A DNA stretch of 64,000 nucleotides from Roseiarcus sp036513315 (GTDB lineage Bacteria; Pseudomonadota; Alphaproteobacteria; Rhizobiales; Beijerinckiaceae), in contig DATBZF010000098.1 in the NCBI GenBank assembly GCA_036513315.1, positions 28,040 to 92,039 on the forward strand, written 5' to 3'. Position numbers and translations under genes: made by a program. This document shows, piece by piece, positions 51,448 to 60,421 of this stretch. Every line of letters begins with the position of its first letter. The first letter of the stretch is position 1. The notes below the pieces were generated by a model. It did not search any database. It worked only from the letters and a program-made list of their open reading frames with translations, and was not told the DNA's origin.

Positions 51448-52724
51448 GCGCCGCCGTTCGCAAGGGCTGGTGCCCCGGTGCGCTCGCGCCGATGCAAACC
51501 GGCGACGGTTTGCTCGTGCGCATACGCGTATACGGCGGGCGGCTCGATCTCGACCGGTTCGAGGCGATCGCCGATTGCGCGGCGCTGTTCGGCAATGGAA
51601 TCATCGAGATTTCCTCGCGCGCCAATCTGCAATTGCGCGGCATCGATGCGGCGTCGCTGCCGGCCTTGCAGCGCCGGCTCGACGCGCTCGGCCTGCTTGA
51701 CGCGGACGCTGCGAGCGAAAGCGTTCGCAACATTATCGCCAGCCCGCTGTCGGACCTCGATCCGAGCGCAATCGTGGATACGACGCCGATCGTCACGGCG
51801 CTGGAGGCGCGGCTGCGCGCTAATTCCTCCCTGCATCGCCTGCCGCCGAAGTTCGGCTTCCTGATCGATGGCGGCGGCGTGCTGTCCCTTGGCGATATCG
51901 AAGCCGACATCGGATTCGTGGCTTTCGATAGCGCCGACGGCCCCCGTTTCGCCGTGACGCTCGCCGGCGCCGACGATCTCGCCGCATCTTGTGCGCCGCC
52001 GGAGATTCCCGATGTCGCGGCGGCGCTCGCCCGCGCTTTCCTGCGGCTGGCGGGTGAAGGCGTCGATGCGCCGCGACGGATGCGCGGGCTGGTGGCGCGG
52101 CTCGGGCCAGCCGCGATATTGGCCGCCGCCGACCTTGCGCATTCCCCATCGCTCCGGCCGATCCGCCGTCCCGCGGCGCTTCAGGATTTTCTCGGCGCCC
52201 ATCAGTTCGGCGCCGCCACTTGCGTCGGCGCGGCGCCGTCGCTTGGCCGCCTGACGGCTGGTGATTTGCGCTTTCTCGCGCGGGAAGCGCGGCGCGTCGC
52301 GGCCGTTGATATCCGACTCACCCCATGGCGCGCGTTGATCGTCACCGGACTCAATGCCAGCGATGCGGAAGATCTCGTCAGCGCGCTCGCTCGCGCGGGC
52401 TTTATTGTCGACCCCGGCGACCCGCGCCTGGCGATCGTCGCCTGTTCCGGCGCGCCGGCTTGCGCCAATGCGGCGCGCGCCGTACAGGGCGAAGCGCTCG
52501 AATTCGTATCCTTCGTTCCGCCGGGTCGCGGGATTGTGCTGCATGTCAGCGGGTGCGAGAAAGGTTGCGCGCACCGGAGGCCCGCGCCGTTGACGCTGGT
52601 GGCGCGCGAGTCAGGCTATGACCTTGTGCTCGACGGCGGGGCTTCGGACGAACCCGCGCATCGGGCGCTGTTGATGGGAGAGATCGCGCCCTTGCTGGCG
52701 CGTCTCGCGCGGAGGCCGAATTGA
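51444..52724 (+). CDS. cobG: Precorrin-3B synthase (CobG)
   Basis: 426 residues of the nitrite/sulphite-reductase-type fold, an oxygen-dependent iron-sulphur enzyme that prepares ring contraction in the aerobic pathway. N-terminal RKGWCPGALAPMQTGDGLLVRI and EISSRANLQLRG; the [4Fe-4S] ligands are in CSGAPACANA and SGCEKGCAH. Presence of CobG marks the aerobic route. ATG 51444 overlaps the cobN stop; the TGA overlaps the TTG start of cobH. Confidence 0.92.
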   Translation: MSAAVRKGWCPGALAPMQTGDGLLVRIRVYGGRLDLDRFEAIADCAALFGNGIIEISSRANLQLRGIDAASLPALQRRLDALGLLDADAASESVRNIIASPLSDLDPSAIVDTTPIVTALEARLRANSSLHRLPPKFGFLIDGGGVLSLGDIEADIGFVAFDSADGPRFAVTLAGADDLAASCAPPEIPDVAAALARAFLRLAGEGVDAPRRMRGLVARLGPAAILAAADLAHSPSLRPIRRPAALQDFLGAHQFGAATCVGAAPSLGRLTAGDLRFLAREARRVAAVDIRLTPWRALIVTGLNASDAEDLVSALARAGFIVDPGDPRLAIVACSGAPACANAARAVQGEALEFVSFVPPGRGIVLHVSGCEKGCAHRRPAPLTLVARESGYDLVLDGGASDEPAHRALLMGEIAPLLARLARRPN

Positions 52725-53350
52725 CGACAAGCCGCGATTATATCCGCGATGGCGCCGAGATCTATCGCCATTCCTTTGCGATCATCCGGCGCGAGGCCGA
52801 TCTCTCGCGCTTTTCCGGCCCGGAAGAGCGCGTCGCCGTACGCATCATCCATGCCTGCGGCATGGTCGAGGCCGCCGCCGACATCCAATTTGCGCCCGGC
52901 GCGGCGCTCGCCGCGATCGCCGCCCTTCAACGCGGCGCGCCGATCCTGTGCGATGCGCGGATGGTCGCCGAAGGCGTGACGCGTTCGCGGTTGCCAGCCG
53001 GCAATGAGGTGATCTGCGCGCTCGGCGACGACGCCGTTCCCGCGCTCGCCGCGCGGCTCGCGACGACGCGTTCGGCGGCGGCGCTCGACCTTTGGCTGCC
53101 CCGGCTGACTGGCGCGATCGTCGCCATCGGCAATGCGCCGACCGCGTTGTTTCGCCTTCTCGAAATGCTCGATGCGGGGGCGCCCGCCCCGGCGGCGATC
53201 ATCGGCATGCCGGTCGGCTTCGTCGGCGCCGCCGAATCGAAGGAAGCGCTGCTCGCCTCTCCTTATGCGTCGATCGTCGTGCGCGGCCGCAAGGGCGGCA
53301 GCGCAATGGCGGCGGCGGCGGTCAATGCGCTGGCGAGCGCGGCGGAATGA
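52721..53350 (+). CDS. cobH: Precorrin-8X methylmutase (CobH)
   Basis: 209 residues. Moves the C-11 methyl group to C-12, giving hydrogenobyrinic acid. The catalytic His is H44 in VRIIHACGMVE (His43 in P. denitrificans); ILCDARMVAEGVT, GNAPTALFRLLEML and GMPVGFVGAAESKEAL are typical. It starts at TTG 52721 with GGAGG 6 bases upstream and overlaps cobG's TGA (TTGA). Confidence 0.94.
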   Translation: MTTSRDYIRDGAEIYRHSFAIIRREADLSRFSGPEERVAVRIIHACGMVEAAADIQFAPGAALAAIAALQRGAPILCDARMVAEGVTRSRLPAGNEVICALGDDAVPALAARLATTRSAAALDLWLPRLTGAIVAIGNAPTALFRLLEMLDAGAPAPAAIIGMPVGFVGAAESKEALLASPYASIVVRGRKGGSAMAAAAVNALASAAE

Positions 53351-54084
53351 TCGCCACGCAAACAGGGCGTCTCTATGGCGTCGGCCTCGGGCCGGGGGAT
53401 CCGGAATTGCTGACGGTGAAAGCGGTACGCCTGATTCAGGCGGCGCCCGTCGTCGCCTATTTCGCCAAAGCAGGGCGGCGCGGCAATGCGCGCAAAATTG
53501 TCGATCGCTGGCTGCCAAACTCTTGCGAGGAATTGCCTCTCCACTATCCCGTCACCACCGAAATTCCCTTCGACCATCCCAGCTATATCGCTGCGCTCGC
53601 GGCGTTCTATGAAGCGAGCGCCGCCTCGATCGCCGAGCGCCTGCAGGCCGGCCTCGATGTCGCGCTGCTCAGCGAAGGCGATCCGCTTTTCTATGGCTCG
53701 TTCATGCATCTCTTCGTGCGGTTGAAGGGGCGCTTTCCCGTCGCCATCGTGCCGGGAGTCACGGCGATATCCGGCTGTCTGGCGGCGGCGCAAATTCCGG
53801 TTGCGTGGGGCGACGATTCTCTCACGGTGCTGCCGGGCACCTTGCCTCTCGCCTCCCTCGTCAAACGGCTCGAGGGCTGCGACGCCGTCGCGATCATGAA
53901 GGTCGGCCGCAACCTCGCCAAAGTGCGTTCGGCCTTGACCCGCGCGGGGTTGCTCGATCGCGCGTTCTATGTCGAGCGCGCGACGACGGAAAGCGAGATC
54001 GTCTTGCCGCTGGCGCAAAAGTCCGACGATGACGCGCCATATTTCGCGATGGTCATCGTGCCGGGCATGGGGAGGCGGCCGTGA
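53347..54084 (+). CDS. cobI: Precorrin-2 C20-methyltransferase (CobI)
   Basis: 245 residues of the tetrapyrrole methylase family using S-adenosylmethionine. The N-terminal YGVGLGPGDPELLTVKA, the SEGDPLFYGSFMHLF motif of the C20 type, VPGVTAISGCLAAAQIPVAWGD and MKVGRNLAKVRSAL identify CobI over CobJ/CobM. ATG 53347 overlaps the cobH stop (ATGA). Confidence 0.93.
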   Translation: MIATQTGRLYGVGLGPGDPELLTVKAVRLIQAAPVVAYFAKAGRRGNARKIVDRWLPNSCEELPLHYPVTTEIPFDHPSYIAALAAFYEASAASIAERLQAGLDVALLSEGDPLFYGSFMHLFVRLKGRFPVAIVPGVTAISGCLAAAQIPVAWGDDSLTVLPGTLPLASLVKRLEGCDAVAIMKVGRNLAKVRSALTRAGLLDRAFYVERATTESEIVLPLAQKSDDDAPYFAMVIVPGMGRRP

Positions 54085-54848
54085 CATCGCCAGGCAGTCT
54101 ATGGATCGTCGGCCTCGGCCCCGGCCACGCGCATTGGATGACGCCCGAGGCGGGCGAGGCGATCACGCGCGCCAGTGACCTCATCGGCTATGGGCCTTAT
54201 CTCGATCGCCTGTCGCTGCGCGCCGACCAGACCCGCCACGCCAGCGACAATCGCGACGAAATGGAACGCGCGCGCCTTGCGCTGCGTCTGGCGGCGGACG
54301 GGCGCGATGTCGCCGTCGTCTCAGGCGGCGACCCCGGCATATTCGCGATGGCGGCGGCGGTGATGGAGGCGGTCGAAGGCGGCGAGCCGGCATGGCGCGA
54401 TCTGGCGATCGAGGTTGCGCCGGGCGTGAGCGCGATGCAGGCGGCGGCGGCGCGTCTTGGCGCACCGCTCGGCCATGATTTCTGCGCGATATCGCTCTCC
54501 GACAATCTGAAGCCCTGGCATGTCGTCGCCCGCCGCCTCAACGCCGCCGCGGACGGCGATTTCGTCATCGCGCTCTACAATCCCGCTTCGAAAGCGCGGC
54601 CCTTTCAGATTTTCGAGGCGTTCGAATTGTTGCGCCGGCGCAAAGCTGCGGCCACGCCCGTCGCCTTCGCGCGCGCCGTCGGGCGGCCGAACGAAAGCAT
54701 CGTGTTGAGCGACCTTGAGAAGGCCGATCCCGGTCTCGCCGACATGAGTACGCTGATCCTGATCGGCTCCAGCGAGACGCGCTTCATTGCGCGCGGCAGT
54801 GCGCGGCCGTGGCTGCTGACGCCGCGATCCTACGGGGGCGCACGATGA
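54081..54848 (+). CDS. cobJ: Precorrin-3B C17-methyltransferase (CobJ)
   Basis: 255 residues. Methylates C-17 and contracts the ring. LWIVGLGPGHAHWMTPEA, DLIGYGPYLDRL, VVSGGDPGIFAMAAAVME, and FCAISLSDNLKPWHVVARRL are the CobJ/CbiH pattern. It starts at GTG 54081 with GGGGAGG upstream, overlapping the cobI stop. Its last 19 bases overlap the end of the antisense cobK. Confidence 0.93.
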   Translation: MTSPGSLWIVGLGPGHAHWMTPEAGEAITRASDLIGYGPYLDRLSLRADQTRHASDNRDEMERARLALRLAADGRDVAVVSGGDPGIFAMAAAVMEAVEGGEPAWRDLAIEVAPGVSAMQAAAARLGAPLGHDFCAISLSDNLKPWHVVARRLNAAADGDFVIALYNPASKARPFQIFEAFELLRRRKAAATPVAFARAVGRPNESIVLSDLEKADPGLADMSTLILIGSSETRFIARGSARPWLLTPRSYGGAR

Positions 54849-55576
54849 GCCTCGATCCACGCCAGCGCCGTCTCAAGTTGAATGACTTGCTCGACATCTG
54901 GCTTATCCGGCCTCCGCACCATCACGATCGTGAGGCCGAGATTGCGCGCCGCCTCGATCTTTGCGTAGGTCGCGCCGCCGCCGCTGTTCTTGCTGACGAG
55001 GAATTCGATGTTTTGTGCGCGCATCAACGCTTCTTCATCCACAAGACAGAAGGGGCCGCGCGCGAGGATCAAGCGATGATGCGGCAGGGCGTCGATATCG
55101 TCGGGCGGCTCGATCGCGCGCACGAGATAGCGATGATGCGGCGCCGCGGCGAAAGCGGCGAGCTGCTGACGCCCCTGCGTCAGGAAGACATTGCGGGGGA
55201 CCGGCCCGAGCGCCTGCGCTGCCTCCATCATCGTCGCAACATCGATCCAGCGATCGCCGTCGACGCGCTCCCATGGCGGCCGCGTGAAGATCAGCAGCGG
55301 CAGTTTCGCCGCCGCGCAGGCCTCAGCGGCATGGCGCGACATTTGCGCGGCGAAAGGATGGGCGGCGTCGACGACAGCGCCGATGCGGGCGGCCTCCAGA
55401 TAGGCGCGCAAACCCGCGACGCCGCCGAAGCCGCCGATGCGCGTCGGAACAGGCGAAGGCGCGGGCCGCTGCGTGCGCCCTGCCAGCGACAGGATCGCGT
55501 CAATATCGGGCCGCCCGGCGATCGCGCCAGCGAGCGTGCTCGCTTCCGCCGTGCCGCCGAGAATAAGAAGGCGCAA
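54830..55576 (-). CDS. cobK: Precorrin-6A reductase (CobK)
   Basis: 248 residues of the CobK/CbiJ family. NADPH-dependent reduction of precorrin-6A to 6B. The N-terminus LRLLILGGTAEASTLAGAI is the family's opening; VVDAAHPFAAQMSRHA, IFTRPPWE, VFLTQGRQQLAAF, VSKNSGGGATYAKIEAAR and VMVRRP follow. The start is a TTG at 55576 with GGAG 7 bases upstream. It is the only antisense gene within the cobW-cobB operon, so it needs its own promoter inside cobL or the 26 bases before it. Confidence 0.92.
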   Translation of the reverse strand: MRLLILGGTAEASTLAGAIAGRPDIDAILSLAGRTQRPAPSPVPTRIGGFGGVAGLRAYLEAARIGAVVDAAHPFAAQMSRHAAEACAAAKLPLLIFTRPPWERVDGDRWIDVATMMEAAQALGPVPRNVFLTQGRQQLAAFAAAPHHRYLVRAIEPPDDIDALPHHRLILARGPFCLVDEEALMRAQNIEFLVSKNSGGGATYAKIEAARNLGLTIVMVRRPDKPDVEQVIQLETALAWIEAHRAPP

Positions 55577-55602
55577 AGGCTTGCTCCGCAAAGGCTGATC
55601 CC

Positions 55603-56826
55603 GTGACCCGGCAAGCGCGCTGGCTTTCCATCGTTGGCATTGGGGAAGACGGTCTCGACGGCCTTTCTCCTGCCGCACGGCGACTGATCGCGCAAGCGGC
55701 GCTGGTCGTCGGCGGCGCCCGCCATCTGAAGCTGGCGGCGCTTGCGGCCGAGCGGACTTTGGCGTGGCCCTCGCCGATCGACGGCGCGCTGCCGACGATT
55801 CTGGCGCGGCGCGGCGAGCCGGTTTGCGTGCTGGCGAGCGGCGATCCCTTCTTCTACGGCGTCGGCGCCATGCTCATGCGCCATATCGCCGCCGACGAGA
55901 CGGTCTGCCTTCCCGCGCCTTCGGCCTTCTCGCTCGCCGCCGCCAGACTCGGCTGGAGCTTGCAGGATTGCACGATGCTTTCGCTGCATGGACGCGCGCT
56001 CGAGGCGATCATCCCGCACCTGCAACCGCGCGCACGGCTTCTGGCTTTGTCCTGGGATCGCACGACGCCGGCCAAGCTGGCGCAATTGTTGATCGCGCGC
56101 GGCATGGGCCGCTCGAAGCTCGTCATTGGCGAGGCGCTTGGCGGCGAGAGGGAGAGAATGCGCAGCGCTCTCGCCGACGAACTGGCTTTTGAAGAAATCG
56201 CGGACCTCAATACGATCGCGCTGGAAATCGTCGCCGAGCCAGGCGCGCGCGTGATTCCGCGCGCCAGCGGTCTTGCCGATTCCTTGTTCGAACATGACGG
56301 CCAGATTACCAGGCGCGAGATCAGGGCGATGATTCTGGCGGCGCTGGCGCCGCGGCGCGGCGAGCTTTTGTGGGACATCGGCGCCGGCTCCGGATCGGTG
56401 GGGATCGAATGGATGCTGATCGATCCAGCCAATCGCGCGATGGCGATCGAGCGAAGTCCCGGACGCGCCGCCCGCATCGCGCGCAATGCGGCGGCGCTCG
56501 GCGTTCCCGGCCTCCAGATCATTGAGGGTGATGCGCCGGCGGCGCTCGCCGGCCTGCCGCCGCCGGATGCGATTTTCGTCGGCGGCGGCGCGAGCAATGA
56601 AGGGCTGCTCGACTATGCCTATGGCGCGTTAACCAGTGGCGGGCGACTGGTCGTCAATGCGGTGACGCTGCAAGGCCAGGCCGAACTCGCCCGGCGATTC
56701 GAGCGTCAGGGCGGCGATCTCGTGCAGGCGAATATCGCACGGGCCGATCGCGTCGGCCGTTTCCACGGCTGGCGGTCGGCCATGCCGGTCGTTCAATGGA
56801 GCTTGCAAAAGCCATGGCCGGAATGA
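55603..56826 (+). CDS. cobL: Precorrin-6Y C5,15-methyltransferase, decarboxylating (CobL)
   Basis: 407-residue fusion of the CbiE methylase (N-terminal, about 1-210: LSIVGIGEDGLDGLSPAARR, LASGDPFFYGVGAML) and the CbiT methylase/decarboxylase (about 230-407: WDIGAGSGSVGIEWMLI, ADRVGRFHGW). Methylates C-5 and C-15 and removes CO2. It starts at GTG 55603, 26 bases from the divergent cobK start, and overlaps the following cobE. Confidence 0.93.
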   Translation: MTRQARWLSIVGIGEDGLDGLSPAARRLIAQAALVVGGARHLKLAALAAERTLAWPSPIDGALPTILARRGEPVCVLASGDPFFYGVGAMLMRHIAADETVCLPAPSAFSLAAARLGWSLQDCTMLSLHGRALEAIIPHLQPRARLLALSWDRTTPAKLAQLLIARGMGRSKLVIGEALGGERERMRSALADELAFEEIADLNTIALEIVAEPGARVIPRASGLADSLFEHDGQITRREIRAMILAALAPRRGELLWDIGAGSGSVGIEWMLIDPANRAMAIERSPGRAARIARNAAALGVPGLQIIEGDAPAALAGLPPPDAIFVGGGASNEGLLDYAYGALTSGGRLVVNAVTLQGQAELARRFERQGGDLVQANIARADRVGRFHGWRSAMPVVQWSLQKPWPE

Positions 56827-57221
56827 TCGCCATCGGCATTGGCTGCCGCAAATCCTGCGCGAGCGAGGCGATCGTCGCCTTGGTCACCCGTGCGCTCGCC
56901 GATTGTCCCAGGAATGAGGACGTTCGCGGGCTTTTCAGCGTAGCCGACAAACGCGACGAGCCGGGCCTGAACGCAGCCGCGAAAACCCTCGGCTTCAATC
57001 TTGTCTTTCTCTCGCGCGACGCGCTCGCCGCCGTCACGCCGCGCCTTCTCACCCGCTCGGCGGCGGCGCAAAGCCGGTTCGGGCTCGCTTCGGTGGCCGA
57101 AGCGGCGGCGCTTGCGGGAGGGGGGCCGCAAGCAAGATTGCTGGCGCCGCGCCTCGCCGCCAATGGCGCGACCTGTGCGATTGCTTTCGCTCCGACCGCG
57201 AACCTGGACATCTCCGCATGA
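56823..57221 (+). CDS. cobE: CobE, cobalamin biosynthesis protein (CbiG C-domain type)
   Basis: 132 residues matching the C-terminal domain of CbiG: IAIGIGCRKSCASEAIVALV, LFSVADKRDEPGLNAAAKTLG, VTPRLLTRSAAAQSRFGLASVAEAAALA. CobE is needed in the aerobic pathway; its precise role is not settled. ATG 56823 overlaps the cobL stop by four bases, as at the other joins here; an in-frame ATG at 56814 is an alternative. Confidence 0.88.
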   Translation: MIAIGIGCRKSCASEAIVALVTRALADCPRNEDVRGLFSVADKRDEPGLNAAAKTLGFNLVFLSRDALAAVTPRLLTRSAAAQSRFGLASVAEAAALAGGGPQARLLAPRLAANGATCAIAFAPTANLDISA

Positions 57222-57994
57222 CCGTCCATTTCATCGGCGCTGGCCCCGGCGCGGCCGATCTCATCACGCTGAGGGGGCGCGATCTGCTGGCGCGCTCTCC
57301 CGTCTGCCTCTACGCGGGCTCGCTGGTTTCGCGAGACTTGCTCGCCCATTGCCCGCCGGACGCCCGCATCATCGACACCGCCGCGATGGATCTCGATGGG
57401 ATCGTCGCCGAATTCATCGCCGCGCATGAGAAGGGATTCGATGTCGCGCGATTGCATTCGGGCGATCTGTCAATCTGGAGCGCGATGGGCGAGCAATTGC
57501 GGCGGCTCGATGCGCTGGCGATTCCCTATACGATCACCCCCGGCGTTCCCGCCTTCGCCGCCGCCGCGGCGGCGCTCGGCAGGGAGTTGACGCTGCCGGG
57601 AATCGCGCAATCTCTCGTGCTGACGCGCACCTCGGGCCGCGCTTCCGCAATGCCCGAACGCGAGAAGCTTACGGCGTTCGCCGCGACGGGCGCGACTTTG
57701 GCGATCCATCTGTCGATCCATGTTCTCGATCAACTCGTCGCCGATCTCGTTCCCCATTACGGCGCCGACTGTCCCGTCGCGATCGTCTATCGCGCGTCAT
57801 GGCCGGACGAGCGCATCCTGCGCGGCGCGCTCGCCGATATCGCAGCGCAGGCGAAGGCGCCGAGCATCGAGCGCAGCGCGTTGATCCTCGTCGGACCGGC
57901 GCTGTCGGGAAAAGATTTCCTCGACAGCGCGCTCTATGATGCCGATTATGTCAGGCGTTTCCGGGGCGGCGCCGGACCGGCGCGCGTTTCATGA
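57218..57994 (+). CDS. cobM: Precorrin-4 C11-methyltransferase (CobM)
   Basis: 258 residues. The N-terminal HFIGAGPGAADLITLRGRDLL, the LYAGSLV motif and DVARLHSGDLSIWSAMGEQ are the CobM/CbiF pattern; YTITPGVPAFAAAAAALGRELTLP and LTRTSGRASAMPE follow. Adds the methyl group at C-11, which cobH later moves to C-12. It overlaps cobE and cobB by four bases each. Confidence 0.94.
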   Translation: MTVHFIGAGPGAADLITLRGRDLLARSPVCLYAGSLVSRDLLAHCPPDARIIDTAAMDLDGIVAEFIAAHEKGFDVARLHSGDLSIWSAMGEQLRRLDALAIPYTITPGVPAFAAAAAALGRELTLPGIAQSLVLTRTSGRASAMPEREKLTAFAATGATLAIHLSIHVLDQLVADLVPHYGADCPVAIVYRASWPDERILRGALADIAAQAKAPSIERSALILVGPALSGKDFLDSALYDADYVRRFRGGAGPARVS

Positions 57995-59304
57995 CGCCGG
58001 GACTGGTCATCGCCGCGCCACGATCGGGCAGCGGCAAGACGACATTGACTCTTGGACTGCTGCGCGCCTATCGGCGCCTTGGGCTCGATGTGGTCGGGGT
58101 CAAATCGGGGCCCGACTACATCGACCCGGCTTTTCACGCAGCGGCGTCCGGCCGCGATGGGCTCAATCTCGACTCCTGGGCGATGCCGCCTTCGCTCATT
58201 CTGCGTCTCGCCGGCGCCGCGGCGCGGGGACGTGATCTCTTCCTGTGCGAAGCTTCGATGGGCCTGTTTGACGGCGTCCCGGCGGCGCCGGGACGATCGG
58301 GCGCCTCGGCCGATGTCGCGGCGACGCTCGGCGCGCCGGTACTGCTTGTGCTCGACGTCTCCGGGCAGGCGCAATCGGCGGCGGCGATCGTCAAAGGCTG
58401 CGCGTCCTATGATCCGCGCATCGCCATCGCCGGCGCCATTCTCAATCGCGTCGGCAGCGCGCGGCACCGGCGCCTGGCGGGCGATGCGATCGAAGCGCTC
58501 GGCGTGCCGGTCGTCGGCTCCCTGCCGCGTCTCGACGATATGGAACTGCCGGAACGTCATCTCGGCCTCGTCCAGGCGGTGGAGACGGATGATCTGGAAG
58601 CGCGGCTCGACCGGATCGGCGAAGCCGTCGCGACCCATGTCGATCTCTCAGCGTTGCGCGGTCTCGCGCGGACGCTGCGGATCGCCGACGAGCCCGACAC
58701 GTCGGCGGCGCTGCCGCCGCCGGGACAGCGGATTGCGATCGCACGCGACGCGGCTTTCTCTTTCCTCTATCCGCACCTGCTTTCGCACTGGCGCGCCAGC
58801 GGCGCCGAAGTGCACTTCTTCTCGCCTCTTGGCGACGAGGGACCGTCGCCGCACTGCGATTTTTGCTGGCTGCCCGGCGGCTATCCCGAGCTCCATGCGG
58901 GGCGGCTCGCCGCCGCCGCGAATTTCCTCAGCGAGCTGCGGCGCTTTGCCGAGAGCCGCCCGGTTCATGGCGAGTGTGGCGGCTACATGGTTCTCGGCGC
59001 CGCGCTGACCGATTCTTCCGGCGCGGTTCATCGGATGTCCGGCCTGCTCGGCGTCGAGACCAGTTTCGCCAAACGCCGGATGAATCTCGGCTACCGGGAC
59101 GCCGCGCTGATCGCCGCCTGTGGCCTCGGCCCCGCCGGGCGTAAATTCAAAGGCCACGAGTTTCATTATTCGACTTTGACGACGACCGGCGGCGATGAGC
59201 CTCTCGCCGATGTCAGCGACGCCTATGGCGCGGCGCCGACGCCGTCAGGCTCCCGCCGCGGCGGCGTGACGGGGAGCTACTTTCATATTATCGCGGAAGC
59301 ATAA
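57991..59304 (+). CDS. cobB: Hydrogenobyrinic acid a,c-diamide synthase (CobB)
   Basis: 437 residues. Amidates the a and c side chains with glutamine and ATP, preparing the substrate of CobN. P-loop: APRSGSGKTTLTLGLL (9-24); VGVKSGPDYIDPAFHAAASG; glutaminase domain: LPGGYPELHAG, VHGECGGYMVLG with the nucleophile Cys near 329, and GHEFHYS. It ends the cob operon, with an unusual run of small repeat-like DNA after it. Confidence 0.94.
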   Translation: MTPGLVIAAPRSGSGKTTLTLGLLRAYRRLGLDVVGVKSGPDYIDPAFHAAASGRDGLNLDSWAMPPSLILRLAGAAARGRDLFLCEASMGLFDGVPAAPGRSGASADVAATLGAPVLLVLDVSGQAQSAAAIVKGCASYDPRIAIAGAILNRVGSARHRRLAGDAIEALGVPVVGSLPRLDDMELPERHLGLVQAVETDDLEARLDRIGEAVATHVDLSALRGLARTLRIADEPDTSAALPPPGQRIAIARDAAFSFLYPHLLSHWRASGAEVHFFSPLGDEGPSPHCDFCWLPGGYPELHAGRLAAAANFLSELRRFAESRPVHGECGGYMVLGAALTDSSGAVHRMSGLLGVETSFAKRRMNLGYRDAALIAACGLGPAGRKFKGHEFHYSTLTTTGGDEPLADVSDAYGAAPTPSGSRRGGVTGSYFHIIAEA

Positions 59305-59307
59305 GCA

Positions 59308-59354
59308 CGTTTGTCATCGCGAGGCAGGCGAAGCGACGAAGCGATTCAGACGAG
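59308..59354. repeat. Dispersed repeat-like sequence after cobB
   Basis: GTCATCGCGAGGCAGGCGAAGCGACGAAGCGATTCAGA-type sequence (given here by its pattern) resembles the short interspersed repeats with GTCATTGCGAG...GAAGCGA...GCAATCCAG found between genes in many alphaproteobacteria. Only one copy is in this window, so the identification is from memory of the pattern. Confidence 0.4.
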
Positions 59355-59458
59355 GCCATCGGGGCTTAGTCTGGCGAACGCCATTGACGATCAATTGATC
59401 GACAAGCGCTTGCGCGGCGGTGCGCGGGCCGTTCGCTCTATCCATCAACGCTAGAAAT

Positions 59459-60334
59459 CTAGGGGCCAAGAATCGTCAGTTCGGTATACGCGAGATCGCC
59501 GAGGCGCGGCTGGAGCGGGCCCTTGAAATATTTGGGGCCGTATTCGGCGAAATAGCGGCCGACCAGTCCCGGCGTCGGCCCGTTGGCGTCGGCGAGGAAG
59601 AGCGGCCAGGCGCGCCACAAGAGGTAGCGTCCGATTGGTCCGGCGAAGAAGACGAATTCGTCCATGCCGCGGCAATAGATCAGTTGCTGGCACGGAATGA
59701 GGCGGTGAAACGCCCTGCGACGCTGAAGCACAAAGGGATGGGCGACGCCGTCCCTGACGCAGATGAGCGCGCGGCAGCCAAGCTCTGCATGTTCGGCGAG
59801 AATCTCGCGTTCGTTCTCTGACAACAACGCGGCTTCCGGCGCATCCGGCGCGAAGGCGACCACGCGGACGCCGGGGCGTCCGGTCGACAGGATCGGCGCA
59901 AAGACGATCTGGCCGTCGCAGAAACGTTTGAAGCGAACCGCCTCGATCGCGCGCCTCGTGTGGACGGCCGGTGAAACGTTGATGTAAGTGACTTCCTTGC
60001 GCTTCACCGCCACCGCATGCAGAACCACGGCATAGCCGCGAAATTCCGGGTCGACGCACCAGCTTGAAAGATTGCAGCGGATCGCCCCCTTCGCTTCTCC
60101 GGCGCGCGAATAGATCACCAAAAGGACGCCAACGACGCGATTCGACGATTCCAGCAAATAGCCGTATTGGGGAAAATCCTCGATCGCAGGGCGCCTGGAC
60201 ATCCGCGCCAGCGCCCGGACCCAATAATTTTTGAGGCGATAGGGAAATCCGCGGCGCAGGCAATCGACGACGGCCCCGATGTCGGAATCTTCGATCGGAC
60301 GACAGCGAACGTCAGGCCTGCGCGACGCCAGCAT
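59459..60334 (-). CDS. GNAT-like acyltransferase
   Basis: 291 residues. The N-terminal half has GNAT features: VRCRPIEDSDIGAVVDCLRRGF, YLLESSNRVVGVLLVIYSRAG, then CNLSSWCVDPEFRGYAVVL, the last being the strand-4/loop that binds the acyl-CoA or acyl-ACP pantetheine arm. The C-terminal 150 residues (ERDILAEHAELGCRALICVRDG-like, and FVFFAGPIGRYLLWRAWPLFL) form a second half as in double-GNAT proteins. Its direct divergence from an acyl carrier protein and ligase suggests an acyl-ACP donor. Acceptor unknown. Confidence 0.6.
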   Translation of the reverse strand: MLASRRPDVRCRPIEDSDIGAVVDCLRRGFPYRLKNYWVRALARMSRRPAIEDFPQYGYLLESSNRVVGVLLVIYSRAGEAKGAIRCNLSSWCVDPEFRGYAVVLHAVAVKRKEVTYINVSPAVHTRRAIEAVRFKRFCDGQIVFAPILSTGRPGVRVVAFAPDAPEAALLSENEREILAEHAELGCRALICVRDGVAHPFVLQRRRAFHRLIPCQQLIYCRGMDEFVFFAGPIGRYLLWRAWPLFLADANGPTPGLVGRYFAEYGPKYFKGPLQPRLGDLAYTELTILGP

Positions 60335-60421
60335 CGGTTTACCGTCTATTCACTTGGTTGGCGAAGGGCATGCCAGATAGAATACAATGCAGACGTTACC
60401 AAATGCTGAGGCGCGCTAACG
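60335..60421. promoter_or_regulatory. Divergent promoter region, GNAT-like gene and acyl carrier protein
   Basis: 86 bases between divergent starts must drive both units. AT-richer than its surroundings (TTGGCGAAGGGC... then ATACAATGCAGACG on the plus strand contains a TACAAT-type -10). No clear operator palindrome. Confidence 0.35.
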
